Positions 1-7,686 of a stretch of DNA of 44,183 bases are shown in pieces. A model generated the notes under the pieces. That model had not been told where the DNA came from and did no database searches. It worked only from the letters and a program-made list of their open reading frames with translations. Origin of the DNA: Pleurocapsa sp. CCALA 161. GTDB taxonomy: Bacteria; Cyanobacteriota; Cyanobacteriia; Cyanobacteriales; Xenococcaceae. The translations under genes were made by a program, and so were the position numbers. The number at the start of each line of letters is the position of its first letter. Within the stretch, counting starts at the first letter, position 1. The DNA lies in contig NZ_PVWF01000035.1 of the NCBI RefSeq assembly GCF_003003995.1, forward strand, positions 1-44,183, in the 5' to 3' direction.

Positions 1-264
1 GTTAAATACGTCTCTCCTACCTGTGGTCCTTGTGGAATTCTCTCACCAATCTTGAGCAGGGTAGTGGAAGAATATACAGGAAAAATTCACTTTGTAGAAA
101 TAGACATTGTGGCAGACCCCGAAATTGCTCAAATGGGTAAGGTTTCAGGTACACCTACGGTACAATTTTTCCGCGACCAAGAATTACTCCAGGAAGTTAA
201 GGGCGTACAGCCAAAAAGTAAGTACCGTCAACTAATCGAACAATACTTACCTGCAACTGTTTAA
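1..264 (+). CDS. NADPH-thioredoxin reductase NTRC, C-terminal thioredoxin domain (5' truncated by window edge)
   Basis: The frame is open from base 1 and ends at TAA 262-264, giving 87 visible residues of a thioredoxin fold. The redox motif is TCGPC (Cys8 and Cys11 of the visible part) and the cis-proline loop is GTPT (Pro52). The residue before the first Cys is Thr, not the Trp of free thioredoxins, and the stretch from SPTCGPC through HFVEIDI to GTP-VQFF matches the fused thioredoxin domain of NTRC. This enzyme of oxygenic phototrophs carries an NADPH-thioredoxin reductase and a thioredoxin on one chain and reduces 2-Cys peroxiredoxin. The reductase half lies upstream and is not visible, so a free atypical thioredoxin cannot be fully excluded. 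The stop is followed by a heptad repeat running up to the convergent TerC gene. Confidence 0.75.
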   Translation, partial: VKYVSPTCGPCGILSPILSRVVEEYTGKIHFVEIDIVADPEIAQMGKVSGTPTVQFFRDQELLQEVKGVQPKSKYRQLIEQYLPATV

Positions 265-268
265 CTAC

Positions 269-289
269 TGTTTATTGTTTATTGTTCAT
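269..289. repeat. Heptad tandem repeat TGTTTAT/TGTTCAT
   Basis: Three tandem heptamers (TGTTTAT, TGTTTAT, TGTTCAT) lie between the NTRC stop and the convergent TerC gene and touch the TerC stop codon. They resemble the short tandemly repeated heptanucleotides known from cyanobacteria. On the other strand they read as ATAAACA/ATGAACA, close to the CAATGAA heptads at 41833-41874. Confidence 0.6.
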
Positions 290-984
290 TACTCACTGTC
301 ATCAGATTCCACTAACTCTTTTTTAGAAAATCCCCAAGTAAAAAAGATAGCCACGACAGCAATTGTCACCCATTCAGGAATTAAATAATCTGGTAGCCAA
401 ACTTTGAGCAATAGACGTAAACCAACAAAGCCAACTGTAATAAAGCCTGCATCTTCTAAATAAGTATATTCTTGTAGCCAACGAATAAATAGACCAGCTA
501 AAAAGCGTAAAATCACAATTCCAATTGTTCCGCCAGCAACAATTAGCCAAGTATCTTCAGTAATGGCGATCGCCGAGGTGACGCTATCGAGAGAGAACGC
601 CAGGTCGGTAATAGCAATGGTCGGAATAATTTGCCAAACAGACTTAAAACCTAAAGCTCTATGGTCATCGTCTCGATCTTGTGAGGAGTAAAAGTAATTA
701 AAGACTAACCATAGTAAATACATTGCTCCCAATAACTCAAACTGCCAATATTTAATGACCCAGGTAGCAGCAAAGATTAGAGCAATTCTGAGAATATAAG
801 CCCCAACTAATCCAATATTAAGAGCCTGACGCTGGGATTTCGGGTCTTCGACGCTTTTGGCGATCGCTGCTAAGGCGATCGCATTATCAGCAGACAAGAC
901 AGCTTCTAACAAAACTAAAACTAGCAGTATTAGATAAACTTCAACCCCTGCGTCGGTGAAATAATCAACTATGTTTTCTAACAT
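289..984 (-). CDS. TerC-family integral membrane protein
   Basis: This 231-residue protein has about seven hydrophobic segments. It carries two acidic membrane motifs diagnostic of TerC: LEAVLSADNAIALA near residues 26-39 and DLAFSLDSVTSAIAI near 125-140. Aspartates within these helices are the presumed metal-binding residues. TerC proteins are linked to tellurite resistance operons, manganese efflux in several bacteria, and thylakoid protein insertion in plants; which role applies here cannot be told from sequence. The ATG at 982-984 is the natural start, and length is typical for the short TerC group. The C-terminus is hydrophilic and acidic. It stands alone, convergent with the NTRC gene and divergent from psaM. 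Confidence 0.85.
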   Translation of the reverse strand: MLENIVDYFTDAGVEVYLILLVLVLLEAVLSADNAIALAAIAKSVEDPKSQRQALNIGLVGAYILRIALIFAATWVIKYWQFELLGAMYLLWLVFNYFYSSQDRDDDHRALGFKSVWQIIPTIAITDLAFSLDSVTSAIAITEDTWLIVAGGTIGIVILRFLAGLFIRWLQEYTYLEDAGFITVGFVGLRLLLKVWLPDYLIPEWVTIAVVAIFFTWGFSKKELVESDDSE

Positions 985-1124
985 TCAATAAATATATTTG
1001 TAAAACTAAAACCGAAAAATTTTCAGGCGATATACTCATCAGCAAGAAATTCTCTTAGGCAGATTTTGTCATTTTCCCCTAATTTCAGTCAGTTTTTGAT
1101 TTAGCTTTCTCTCTAATTATGTTG

Positions 1125-1141
1125 CATCTTGTTACAAGATG
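1125..1141. promoter_or_regulatory. Perfect 17-nt palindrome upstream of psaM
   Basis: CATCTTGT-T-ACAAGATG has 8-bp arms around a single central base, about 80 nt before the psaM start. The symmetry fits a dimeric regulator site. I do not recognise the regulator. Downstream, TTGACG (1160-1165) followed by TCTTAA (1183-1188) at 17-nt spacing is a possible sigma70-type promoter, so the palindrome would lie just upstream of the -35 element. Function is inferred from position only. Confidence 0.4.
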
Positions 1142-1219
1142 TTTCTCTTGGGGGCAATTTTGACGCAAATTAGGGATGGAGATCTTAATGTTTAATCAAA
1201 AAAAAGGAGTAGAATCACT

Positions 1220-1315
1220 ATGGCTCTATCAGACACTCAGGTATTTATTGCTCTTGCAGTTGCTTTGATTCCTGGAATCATGGCAATTCGCTTATCTACC
1301 GAGCTATATAAGTAA
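1220..1315 (+). CDS. psaM: Photosystem I reaction centre subunit XII (PsaM)
   Basis: A 31-residue single-helix membrane protein beginning MALSDTQ and ending RLSTELYK, both the hallmark ends of PsaM, with one hydrophobic helix between. PsaM is a small subunit of the photosystem I core in the thylakoid membrane and contributes to trimer stability and pigment contacts. The gene is complete and has a clear ribosome-binding sequence AAGGAG (1204-1209) ten bases before ATG. It lies between TerC (opposite strand) and a conserved hypothetical gene on the same strand, and is followed by a stem-loop at 1343-1393. It is easily missed because of its size; the match is end to end. Confidence 0.95.
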   Translation: MALSDTQVFIALAVALIPGIMAIRLSTELYK

Positions 1316-1342
1316 ATATTGTTGATTGTTGCAAGACTAGTT

Positions 1343-1393
1343 AAGGACTTTAGATTGGCAATTATGATTCACAGTTGTTAATCTGGAGTCCTT
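1343..1393 (+). terminator. Stem-loop 3' of psaM, probable terminator or RNA 3' end
   Basis: AAGGACT (1343-1349) and AGATT (1352-1356) pair with AATCT (1380-1384) and AGTCCTT (1387-1393). A 2x2 mismatch splits the 12 paired positions. The following bases are AATTATTT, which is U-rich but not a clean U-tract. It could end the psaM transcript or be a processing signal. Confidence 0.4.
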
Positions 1394-1415
1394 AATTATT
1401 TGGGTGGAATCAGAT

Positions 1416-1769
1416 ATGAATCCTGGCAAACCAGTATCTAAAGCAGTCCGTCACAAAACTCATAAACGCCGTGATCTCTATCGAGGGGTAAGAGCAGAAA
1501 TTAGTCTTAAGCTAATTCTGAGTTGGGCGATCGCTATTGGGGCGATCGCTTCTTTTTGCCGACTTTTGCCCTACCATCTAACTCAACAGGCAAAATTGAA
1601 GGAATTACGGATTCAGGTTCACGAAACTGACGCTAGAGTAACTAAGCTCAAAGAGCAGTTAAACCATAACTTCGATCCACAACAGACTCAAAGTTTAATG
1701 GAGCAATATAGTACTTTGACCGCACCCAATCAAAGTCGTATCTATTGGCTGGAAAACCATGAGCAATGA
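1416..1769 (+). CDS. Conserved cyanobacterial protein with one membrane helix and coiled coil
   Basis: 117 residues from ATG 1416. An in-frame GTG at 1404 would add four residues, but GGGTGGA at 1402-1408 sits at the right distance to serve ATG 1416 as a ribosome-binding sequence. The order is a basic N-terminus (KAVRHKTHKRRDLYR), one transmembrane helix (about residues 31-47), a predicted coiled coil (about 50-85, with repeated L/K/E/V) and a short tail. Two HIP1 octamers (1527-1534, 1542-1549) encode part of the helix region. The layout resembles bitopic FtsL/FtsB-like division proteins, but I see no specific match and do not assign a function. It probably occurs widely in cyanobacteria as a hypothetical protein. 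Confidence 0.7.
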   Translation: MNPGKPVSKAVRHKTHKRRDLYRGVRAEISLKLILSWAIAIGAIASFCRLLPYHLTQQAKLKELRIQVHETDARVTKLKEQLNHNFDPQQTQSLMEQYSTLTAPNQSRIYWLENHEQ

Positions 1770-1774
1770 GCAGC

Positions 1775-1795
1775 AATCAGTAATCAGCAATCAGT
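1775..1795. repeat. Heptad tandem repeat AATCAGT
   Basis: AATCAGT, AATCAGC, AATCAGT, followed by a degenerate AATCATC. The stop codon and last codons of the TPR gene on the minus strand lie inside this array, so the repeat supplies that protein's C-terminal residues (ITDC). Confidence 0.7.
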
Positions 1796-2431
1796 AATCA
1801 TCAAGGGATTAAGTAATTGATTAAGCCAGCTTTGTACTTTGCAAAAATAATTAATCTCACGGGGTTTGTTAATCAAAATATTGAGGGCAGTTTGATAATC
1901 TGATATGGCACAATTCCAGTCTCCTCTCAAATGCTGAGTTCTTCCTCTTTCGGCATAAATTCGCTCCTGTAGCGCATCCCCAACCAGCAGCGCAATATCG
2001 AAGTTTTCTAGCCCTAGTTCGTACATTTCCAGTTCGCGAAAAGCAATACCCTGATTAATCCATGCGCGAAGGTTAGCAGGATTGAGATCTAGAGCCAGAT
2101 CATAATCGGCGATCGCTTCTCCTAAATCTCCTTGGGCAGCATAGCAATTAGCTCGGTTATTATAGGCACTATCTAGATGAGGATTAATTTCTAATGCCAG
2201 AGACAAATCGCAAAACGCTTCAATAATTTGGTTATTGAGAAAGTACATCAGACCCCGATTATTGTAGTTGACTGCATGATCGGGACGCAAGGCAATTAGC
2301 TGATCGAGAAGGGAAATCGCCACAACATAGTCACCTTTATTTGCTTTAGCCTTAACACAGTTTTTGAGCTGCTGTTCTAGAGCCGAACTGGCTGTTTTTA
2401 ATTGAGGTTGTTGATTGAGATCGCTCTTCAT
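1784..2431 (-). CDS. Tetratricopeptide-repeat protein
   Basis: 215 residues from ATG 2431; a TTG at 2440 would add three residues and is less likely. Consecutive TPR motifs span about residues 35-170, including AVNYNNRGLMYFLNNQ, SAYNNRANCYAAQGDLGEA and RAWINQGIAFRELEMYELG. TPR units form paired helices that hold protein partners. There is no signal peptide, no membrane helix and no catalytic domain, so a cytoplasmic adaptor is likely; the partner is unknown. The last residues are encoded by a heptad repeat, which suggests the original stop was displaced by repeat expansion. The gene is isolated on its strand. Confidence 0.8.
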   Translation of the reverse strand: MKSDLNQQPQLKTASSALEQQLKNCVKAKANKGDYVVAISLLDQLIALRPDHAVNYNNRGLMYFLNNQIIEAFCDLSLALEINPHLDSAYNNRANCYAAQGDLGEAIADYDLALDLNPANLRAWINQGIAFRELEMYELGLENFDIALLVGDALQERIYAERGRTQHLRGDWNCAISDYQTALNILINKPREINYFCKVQSWLNQLLNPLMITDC

Positions 2432-2824
2432 AACGTTCAATAAATCTTTGCTTAGGCTACTTTACTATCTTGTCCAAATACACAGAAAATAATCATCTGT
2501 AATTATTTGAACTGTCTCATAATTTCGTCAATTCTTAGGTCAAGCTGTCAATTACTCCATCAAGAGCATCATGACCAAAAAACAGATAAACGTCTTCCAC
2601 ATAATTACGTAAATTAATTTTGAGGATTAAGTGAATTATTTTGAATTTTTGTATCAAAAACTAGAGAAAATGTTTGGTTTCATCACAATTACCCTTGCTA
2701 TTGTCCAGTTGAGTACGATTTTACAGTACATTTTTTAAAGTACTGGCTATTTAAAATAGTTCAAAAAAAATAGTCTGCAAAAAATTTAAACAATTAAAGA
2801 ATTTAAATTGATATTTTTAAATAT
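2432..2824. other. 393-nt AT-rich intergenic gap
   Basis: Divergent upstream region of the TPR gene and the hypothetical gene at 2825. It is very AT-rich toward 2825. I find no RNA gene, repeat array or clear promoter. One 22-codon hydrophobic frame (2670-2738) has only a weak AGAG before its ATG and is not called. Confidence 0.5.
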
Positions 2825-3295
2825 ATGAGTAATACAGCTTTATTTTCCCAAGCAGCCGATTTAGCAGCCGATGATTACTGCGTTTTGGGGATAGCAACTT
2901 GTTTTGTCCGAGAAGAGGGAGAAATCGAGCAATTAACAGTCTTAGAACCCATTCCTTCGGCTGCATTAGAAGCTTTGCTTAAGGGCATTCCTACTTCTTA
3001 TCAATCAGCCTGTGCAAAAACTTTAGGTGAAATTTTTCAAGACGAGACTGTTAAAATACCTAGTGAACTACAAGCAGATGCCGAAATTAATATTTGCGAT
3101 CGCTTTGCCGAAAGAGTAGCAGCAGCAACCCGCACCTACAAAAGTCGTCCCCAAGCTCAAGAACATATTCCTTTGGGTGTAGTAAAAAAAGATTTTAATT
3201 ATTCTTTGGAAAGAAAAAGAGTTTTAAATACTTCTCGCACAGTAAGCACAGAGGATAATGTCAAACAGCATTCTCATACTCATAAAGTTTTATAG
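2825..3295 (+). CDS. Conserved cyanobacterial hypothetical protein
   Basis: 156 residues. The first half (ADDYCVLGIATCFVREEG ... LEPIPSAALEALLKGIPTSYQ) looks strongly conserved and I associate it with hypothetical proteins found throughout cyanobacteria. The second half is polar, with many Arg, Lys and His and a His-rich end (KQHSHTHKVL). There is no signal peptide or membrane helix, so it should be cytoplasmic. Cys19 and Cys26 flank a short beta-like stretch. The ATG lies in AT-rich DNA with no good Shine-Dalgarno sequence, as is common in cyanobacteria. No function can be assigned. It is convergent with the thioredoxin gene, with a possible shared terminator between them. Confidence 0.75.
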   Translation: MSNTALFSQAADLAADDYCVLGIATCFVREEGEIEQLTVLEPIPSAALEALLKGIPTSYQSACAKTLGEIFQDETVKIPSELQADAEINICDRFAERVAAATRTYKSRPQAQEHIPLGVVKKDFNYSLERKRVLNTSRTVSTEDNVKQHSHTHKVL

Positions 3296-3309
3296 ATTTT
3301 AATTTTATA

Positions 3310-3369
3310 GAGTTGGCAGGAAGTGATTGCCAGTTAGTGTTAATTAGACTGCTGTTCCCTGCCCAACTC
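3310..3369. terminator. Inverted repeat between convergent genes
   Basis: GAGTTGGCAGG (3310-3320) pairs with CCTGCCCAACTC (3358-3369) with one bulged base. It lies between the stop of the hypothetical gene at 3295 and the thioredoxin stop at 3388. The position suits a bidirectional terminator. The 37-nt loop and lack of a T-run weaken the case. Confidence 0.3.
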
Positions 3370-3387
3370 ATAAATAACCTGACTTAA

Positions 3388-3705
3388 CTAGACTAGACTG
3401 CTCAAATGCTGAATTAGCTGAGATGCTTGATGAACTCCTTCAATTTTTTCGGCTGGCTGTCCGTCTTTAAATAAAACCAAAGTTGGCAAAGCTTCAATTT
3501 GATACTTAGAGGCTAGATTAGGATATTTGTCCGTGTCAATTTTGACGACTTGAAGGCGATCGCGTAAGGTTGCGCCAACTTGTTCTAAGATGGGGGTCAT
3601 CATTTGGCAAGGACCACACCAAGTAGCATAAAAGTCTACTAAGACAGGAACATTCGAACTTTCTAAGAGATCTTCAAAACTGGAGAATTGCTTTTTGACT
3701 GCCAT
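3388..3705 (-). CDS. Thioredoxin, probably y-type
   Basis: 105 residues, the standard length of a single-domain thioredoxin. The active site WCGPC is at residues 29-33, and the cis-proline is Pro74 in EALPT. It would reduce disulfides on target proteins in the cytoplasm, fed by ferredoxin-thioredoxin or NADPH-thioredoxin reductase. The N-terminus MAVKKQFSSFEDLLE resembles the y-type thioredoxin of Synechocystis (TrxQ) as I recall it, which would favour peroxiredoxins as targets. The subtype is a recollection, not an alignment; thioredoxin itself is certain. A HIP1 octamer lies immediately upstream of the ATG. Monocistronic by layout. Confidence 0.9.
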   Translation of the reverse strand: MAVKKQFSSFEDLLESSNVPVLVDFYATWCGPCQMMTPILEQVGATLRDRLQVVKIDTDKYPNLASKYQIEALPTLVLFKDGQPAEKIEGVHQASQLIQHLSSLV

Positions 3706-3853
3706 AGCGATCGCCTAATATATTGCTTATTTACTTACTGATTACCAAGAGAAAATTAGTTCAAGAGACTAGTTAGCCTATATGATAGCTAAGTTAATCG
3801 AAAAGCTAAGTAATTTTCGTTTTTTTATTTAGTTTCGTAATTTAGTTTTTTAA

Positions 3854-4639
<786 letters not shown>

Positions 4640-4680
4640 AGTCGTTGGAGATTTTGTGGTTTTAGTTTGGGGTCAATTGG

Positions 4681-4722
4681 CTCTAAGCTATAAGCTCTAA
4701 GCTATAAGCTCTAAGCTATAAG
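4681..4722. repeat. Three perfect tandem copies of a 14-mer
   Basis: CTCTAAGCTATAAG is repeated three times without change (4681-4694, 4695-4708, 4709-4722) in the gap between fabG and the convergent GNAT gene. Each unit contains the short palindrome AGCT. Perfect identity suggests recent expansion. Confidence 0.9.
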
Positions 4723-4745
4723 CCTTTGAAACAGTTGATTAGTAA

Positions 4746-5219
4746 TCAGTTATCGGCTGTTACTGGTAGTTCTTGGATTCGTCGGGCTAAATCTTCGGAG
4801 GATTCTGGGTTGTTGTATAACACCATGGTTGTGGTTTCATTCTGTTCAAAACCAATACGTTCGTAGAAACTTTGCTGATGGGTTGTAGTCAGGTAAACTC
4901 TCTCTACTCTACTAACTAAAGGATGAGATAAAACGGTTTGTACGAGCTTTCTACCTAAGCCTACTCCTTGAAAGTCGGGGTCAACAACTACATCCCAGAT
5001 TCCAGCGCGATATACGCCATCAGAGGTTGCTCTGGCAAAACCGATTAGGCGATCGCCATCCCAAACAGTAACTACAGGATTACTATTAGCGATCGCAATT
5101 TGGAGATCGTCCATATTTCGTTCCTGCGCCCAAAAAGCAGTTTTTACAAATAGGCGTTGTAACTGGATAAAATCTACTTTTGATTTATCAGCACAGAACT
5201 GAATATGACTACAATCCAT
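4746..5219 (-). CDS. GNAT-family N-acetyltransferase, NSI/SNAT-like
   Basis: 157 residues with a single acetyltransferase fold. The acetyl-CoA pyrophosphate loop is QGVGLGRK (84-91), preceded by the strand IWDVVVDP, and followed by the late motif SFYERIGFE (117-125). ARATSDG and the strand before the loop resemble the plant chloroplast acetyltransferase NSI and its cyanobacterial relatives, which acetylate protein lysines and, in vitro, serotonin. The substrate here is not readable from sequence. There is no signal or membrane segment. It is convergent with fabG and divergent from the transporter at 5492. Confidence 0.8.
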   Translation of the reverse strand: MDCSHIQFCADKSKVDFIQLQRLFVKTAFWAQERNMDDLQIAIANSNPVVTVWDGDRLIGFARATSDGVYRAGIWDVVVDPDFQGVGLGRKLVQTVLSHPLVSRVERVYLTTTHQQSFYERIGFEQNETTTMVLYNNPESSEDLARRIQELPVTADN

Positions 5220-5491
5220 TGCGTTAACCTCTTCTGCAATTGTAATTAAGAAAATTAAATTTATTTGTTAGCCCAAAATTAACTTAATCTAACCTAAGTG
5301 GGCGCGATCAAAAACACCAACTACTGCTAACCAACATTTTTTTATCCTACAGCTATATTTGCAAAATTTTGGCTAATTATTTAGGATTATTGTGTTTGTA
5401 TCCTGACATTGAATATATTTAAAACTAGTGCAATCAATCAAGATTGGTAGCTAGATTAAGGAAAAGTATTAATTATGTCCCACGATTATTT

Positions 5492-6355
5492 ATGAATTCT
5501 CATCGTCAGGGAATATTATATGCAGTTTTAGCTTACGGCATTTGGGGATTGTTTCCAGTGTATTGGAAACTCTTAGGCTCAGTTCCTGCCCTAGAAATTC
5601 TCAGTCATCGTGTGATCTGGTCTAGCCTATTACTACTAGGAATTCTGTTGAGCTACAACCATTGGCAAGAGTTGGTTAAGCTGTTTTCAAACCCAAGGCA
5701 ATTAGCACCTCTATTAGCTTCAGCCAGCGTTTTGGCTTTTAATTGGGGACTGTATATCTATGGAGTCAACAGCGATCGCATTATTGAAACTAGTTTAGGC
5801 TATTTTATTAATCCTCTAGTTACTGTGCTGTTGGGAGTGATTATTTTGCGGGAGCGACTTCAATGGTTACAGTGGACTGCGTTTGGTTTAGCAACTGCTG
5901 GTGTTGGCTATTCGATTTTTGCCGTGGGACAAGTCCCCTGGATTGCTTTGGGTTTAGCTTTTTCCTTTGGAACTTATGGACTTTTAAGAAAAGTAATTAT
6001 TGTTAAACCTTTACTAGGATTAACCGTAGAAACTTGTTTATTAGCACCTGTAGCGATCGCCTATCTTGGGTGGCACAATGACAATCACTTTGGACAAAAT
6101 GGAGTAATTACACTGCTTTTAATTGGTTGCGGGGTTGTAACGTCTTTTCCTCTATTCTGCTTTAACAGTGCGGTACGACAACTACGACTTTCGACGATGG
6201 GCTTTTTTCAATATATTGCCCCCAGTCTACAATTAATAATCGGTATTTGGTTATACCATGAACCCTTCACTAGAAATAATGCGCTCGTTTTTGGCTTGAT
6301 TTGGACTGCATTAGCACTTTATTCGGGTACTTCTCTGGTTAATCGCCAGACATGA
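5492..6355 (+). CDS. rarD: RarD-type EamA/DMT permease
   Basis: 287 residues from ATG 5492. A longer frame opens at TTG 5444, but family members begin close to MNSHRQGILYAVLAYGIWGLFPVYWKLL as here. About ten hydrophobic helices form two EamA halves, placing it in the inner membrane as a drug/metabolite exporter. RarD proteins are poorly characterised; an older name links them to chloramphenicol sensitivity. The GIWGLFPVYWK signature near the N-terminus separates RarD from other DMT members. It stands alone with a 272-nt gap upstream. Confidence 0.85.
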   Translation: MNSHRQGILYAVLAYGIWGLFPVYWKLLGSVPALEILSHRVIWSSLLLLGILLSYNHWQELVKLFSNPRQLAPLLASASVLAFNWGLYIYGVNSDRIIETSLGYFINPLVTVLLGVIILRERLQWLQWTAFGLATAGVGYSIFAVGQVPWIALGLAFSFGTYGLLRKVIIVKPLLGLTVETCLLAPVAIAYLGWHNDNHFGQNGVITLLLIGCGVVTSFPLFCFNSAVRQLRLSTMGFFQYIAPSLQLIIGIWLYHEPFTRNNALVFGLIWTALALYSGTSLVNRQT

Positions 6356-6445
6356 TTAGTCAACGAAGTATGAAGGCAGAAAGAAAAAAGCAGAAGTAAT
6401 ATTTTATACTTTACACCTCATACTTCATACTTGAAAGGCGAAGCC

Positions 6446-6856
6446 CTAGTCAAAAAAGATCATATCTTCGTAAGGATTTTTTTTAATTGCTGCTAAACGA
6501 GTTTGCCAGTTACCCACATGAAGTTCTAATTGATAATTATCAGGATCTAGGATGTACAGTGACTCTCCTTCGCTCGTATTTTCTTGCCATAGTTGTAGAT
6601 TAAGCTGATTAATGTTTTGTCGGCATTGACGCAAAGATTCTGGCGAAACTGTAAAAGCAATATGCGTGTAGTCCGAAGATCTGGAATAATCGCGATCGCG
6701 ATTTAGGCTCAAACACAGCCATGAATCACCTGCAAGTAGATATGCGCCTCTTTTCCATTTAGCCAGAGGTTGACAGCTTAAAGTTTGAGTATAAAAGTTA
6801 AACGATGTTTCTAAACAAGAAACTGATAAAGTAAGGTGGTTTAATCCTTGCAGCAT
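6446..6856 (-). CDS. FosA-like glyoxalase-fold protein (VOC superfamily)
   Basis: 136 residues, full FosA length, and collinear with fosfomycin glutathione transferase FosA. The metal ligands His7, His65 and Glu111, catalytic Thr9, Trp34, Tyr39, Ser95, Glu96, Ser99, Tyr101 and Arg120 all align with FosA positions (numbering shifted by one after about residue 60). The FosA lysine that contacts the phosphonate (Lys90) is Gln91 here, and the Arg93 equivalent is Thr94. Metal binding should therefore be kept, but fosfomycin turnover may be weak or the natural substrate different. The end of the gene is convergent with rarD. Confidence 0.8.
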   Translation of the reverse strand: MLQGLNHLTLSVSCLETSFNFYTQTLSCQPLAKWKRGAYLLAGDSWLCLSLNRDRDYSRSSDYTHIAFTVSPESLRQCRQNINQLNLQLWQENTSEGESLYILDPDNYQLELHVGNWQTRLAAIKKNPYEDMIFFD

Positions 6857-6902
6857 ATCTATAAGTGCCTAGATAAAGTTTATATTCTGAATAATAATTT
6901 CT

Positions 6903-7529
6903 ATGATTACGATCGCATTACCAAAAGGTGCTTTATTAAAAGACAGTATTGAGCTATTTAATAATTTAGGCTTAGATTTTAGTGCTTTTTTAGATAAAAC
7001 CAACCGTCAGCTACAGATTACCGATCCAACTAATACCGCTAGGGCTTTATTGGTTAGGGCGCAGGATGTTCCTGTCTACGTTGAATATGGTCAAGCACAG
7101 CTTGGCATTGTCGGTTATGACGTGTTAAGAGAAAAACAGCCAGAAGTGGCTAATTTAGTCGATCTGGAATTTGGCTACTGTCGTTTATCGGTAGCTGTAC
7201 CCGCGAGTAGTTCCTATCGTCGTTCGGTAGAATTGCCTCCCCACGGTAGAGTTGCCTCCAAATTTGTTAATTGTGCTAAAGAATATTTTGACGGTATTGA
7301 CTTGCCCATAGAAATTGTACCCTTGTCTGGTTCGGTGGAGTTAGGGCCAATTACAGGCATGTCTGAAGCGATCGTGGATTTGGTTTCTACGGGTAAAACC
7401 CTTAAGGAGAATGGCTTGGTCGAAATTGATGTGCTGTATGAAAGTAGTGCCAGACTAATTGCTCATCCCCTTAGCTACCGTTTGAATCGAGATCATCTTA
7501 ACGACTTGGTATCCAGGCTCAGAAGTTAG
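6903..7529 (+). CDS. hisG: ATP phosphoribosyltransferase, short form (HisG-S)
   Basis: 208 residues, the length of the short form, which lacks the C-terminal regulatory domain and works with the HisZ subunit. It begins [12 protein letters not shown], and has the family stretch LGIVGYDVL and the phosphate loop region [18 protein letters not shown], which binds PRPP. It catalyses the first step of histidine synthesis, ATP plus PRPP to phosphoribosyl-ATP, in the cytoplasm. hisZ is not in this window. It is divergent from the FosA-like gene, with only 46 nt between the two starts. Confidence 0.95.
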   Translation: MITIALPKGALLKDSIELFNNLGLDFSAFLDKTNRQLQITDPTNTARALLVRAQDVPVYVEYGQAQLGIVGYDVLREKQPEVANLVDLEFGYCRLSVAVPASSSYRRSVELPPHGRVASKFVNCAKEYFDGIDLPIEIVPLSGSVELGPITGMSEAIVDLVSTGKTLKENGLVEIDVLYESSARLIAHPLSYRLNRDHLNDLVSRLRS

Positions 7530-7686
7530 CAATTCTAGATAATCTTGTCATAATTTAAATAACAGTAAATAACAGTTAAATGTTGTCGATTAGATGTATT
7601 AGACCTCTATTAATACTAATACTACTGAACCCGAAGAGCTTTTAGTTCTAAACTTTAAGCTTTTTATTATTAAATTATTGAAATTC

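Noticed and set aside
2670-2738. 22-codon hydrophobic frame (MFGFITITLAIV...) that could be a small photosynthetic subunit
   Set aside because: It matches none of the small PetL, PetN, PetG, Psb30 or PsaM patterns I know, has only a weak AGAG before ATG, and lies in AT-rich DNA where such frames arise by chance.
5444-5491. Longer rarD start at TTG 5444
   Set aside because: Family N-terminus begins at ATG 5492; the extra 16 residues are not hydrophobic or conserved-looking.
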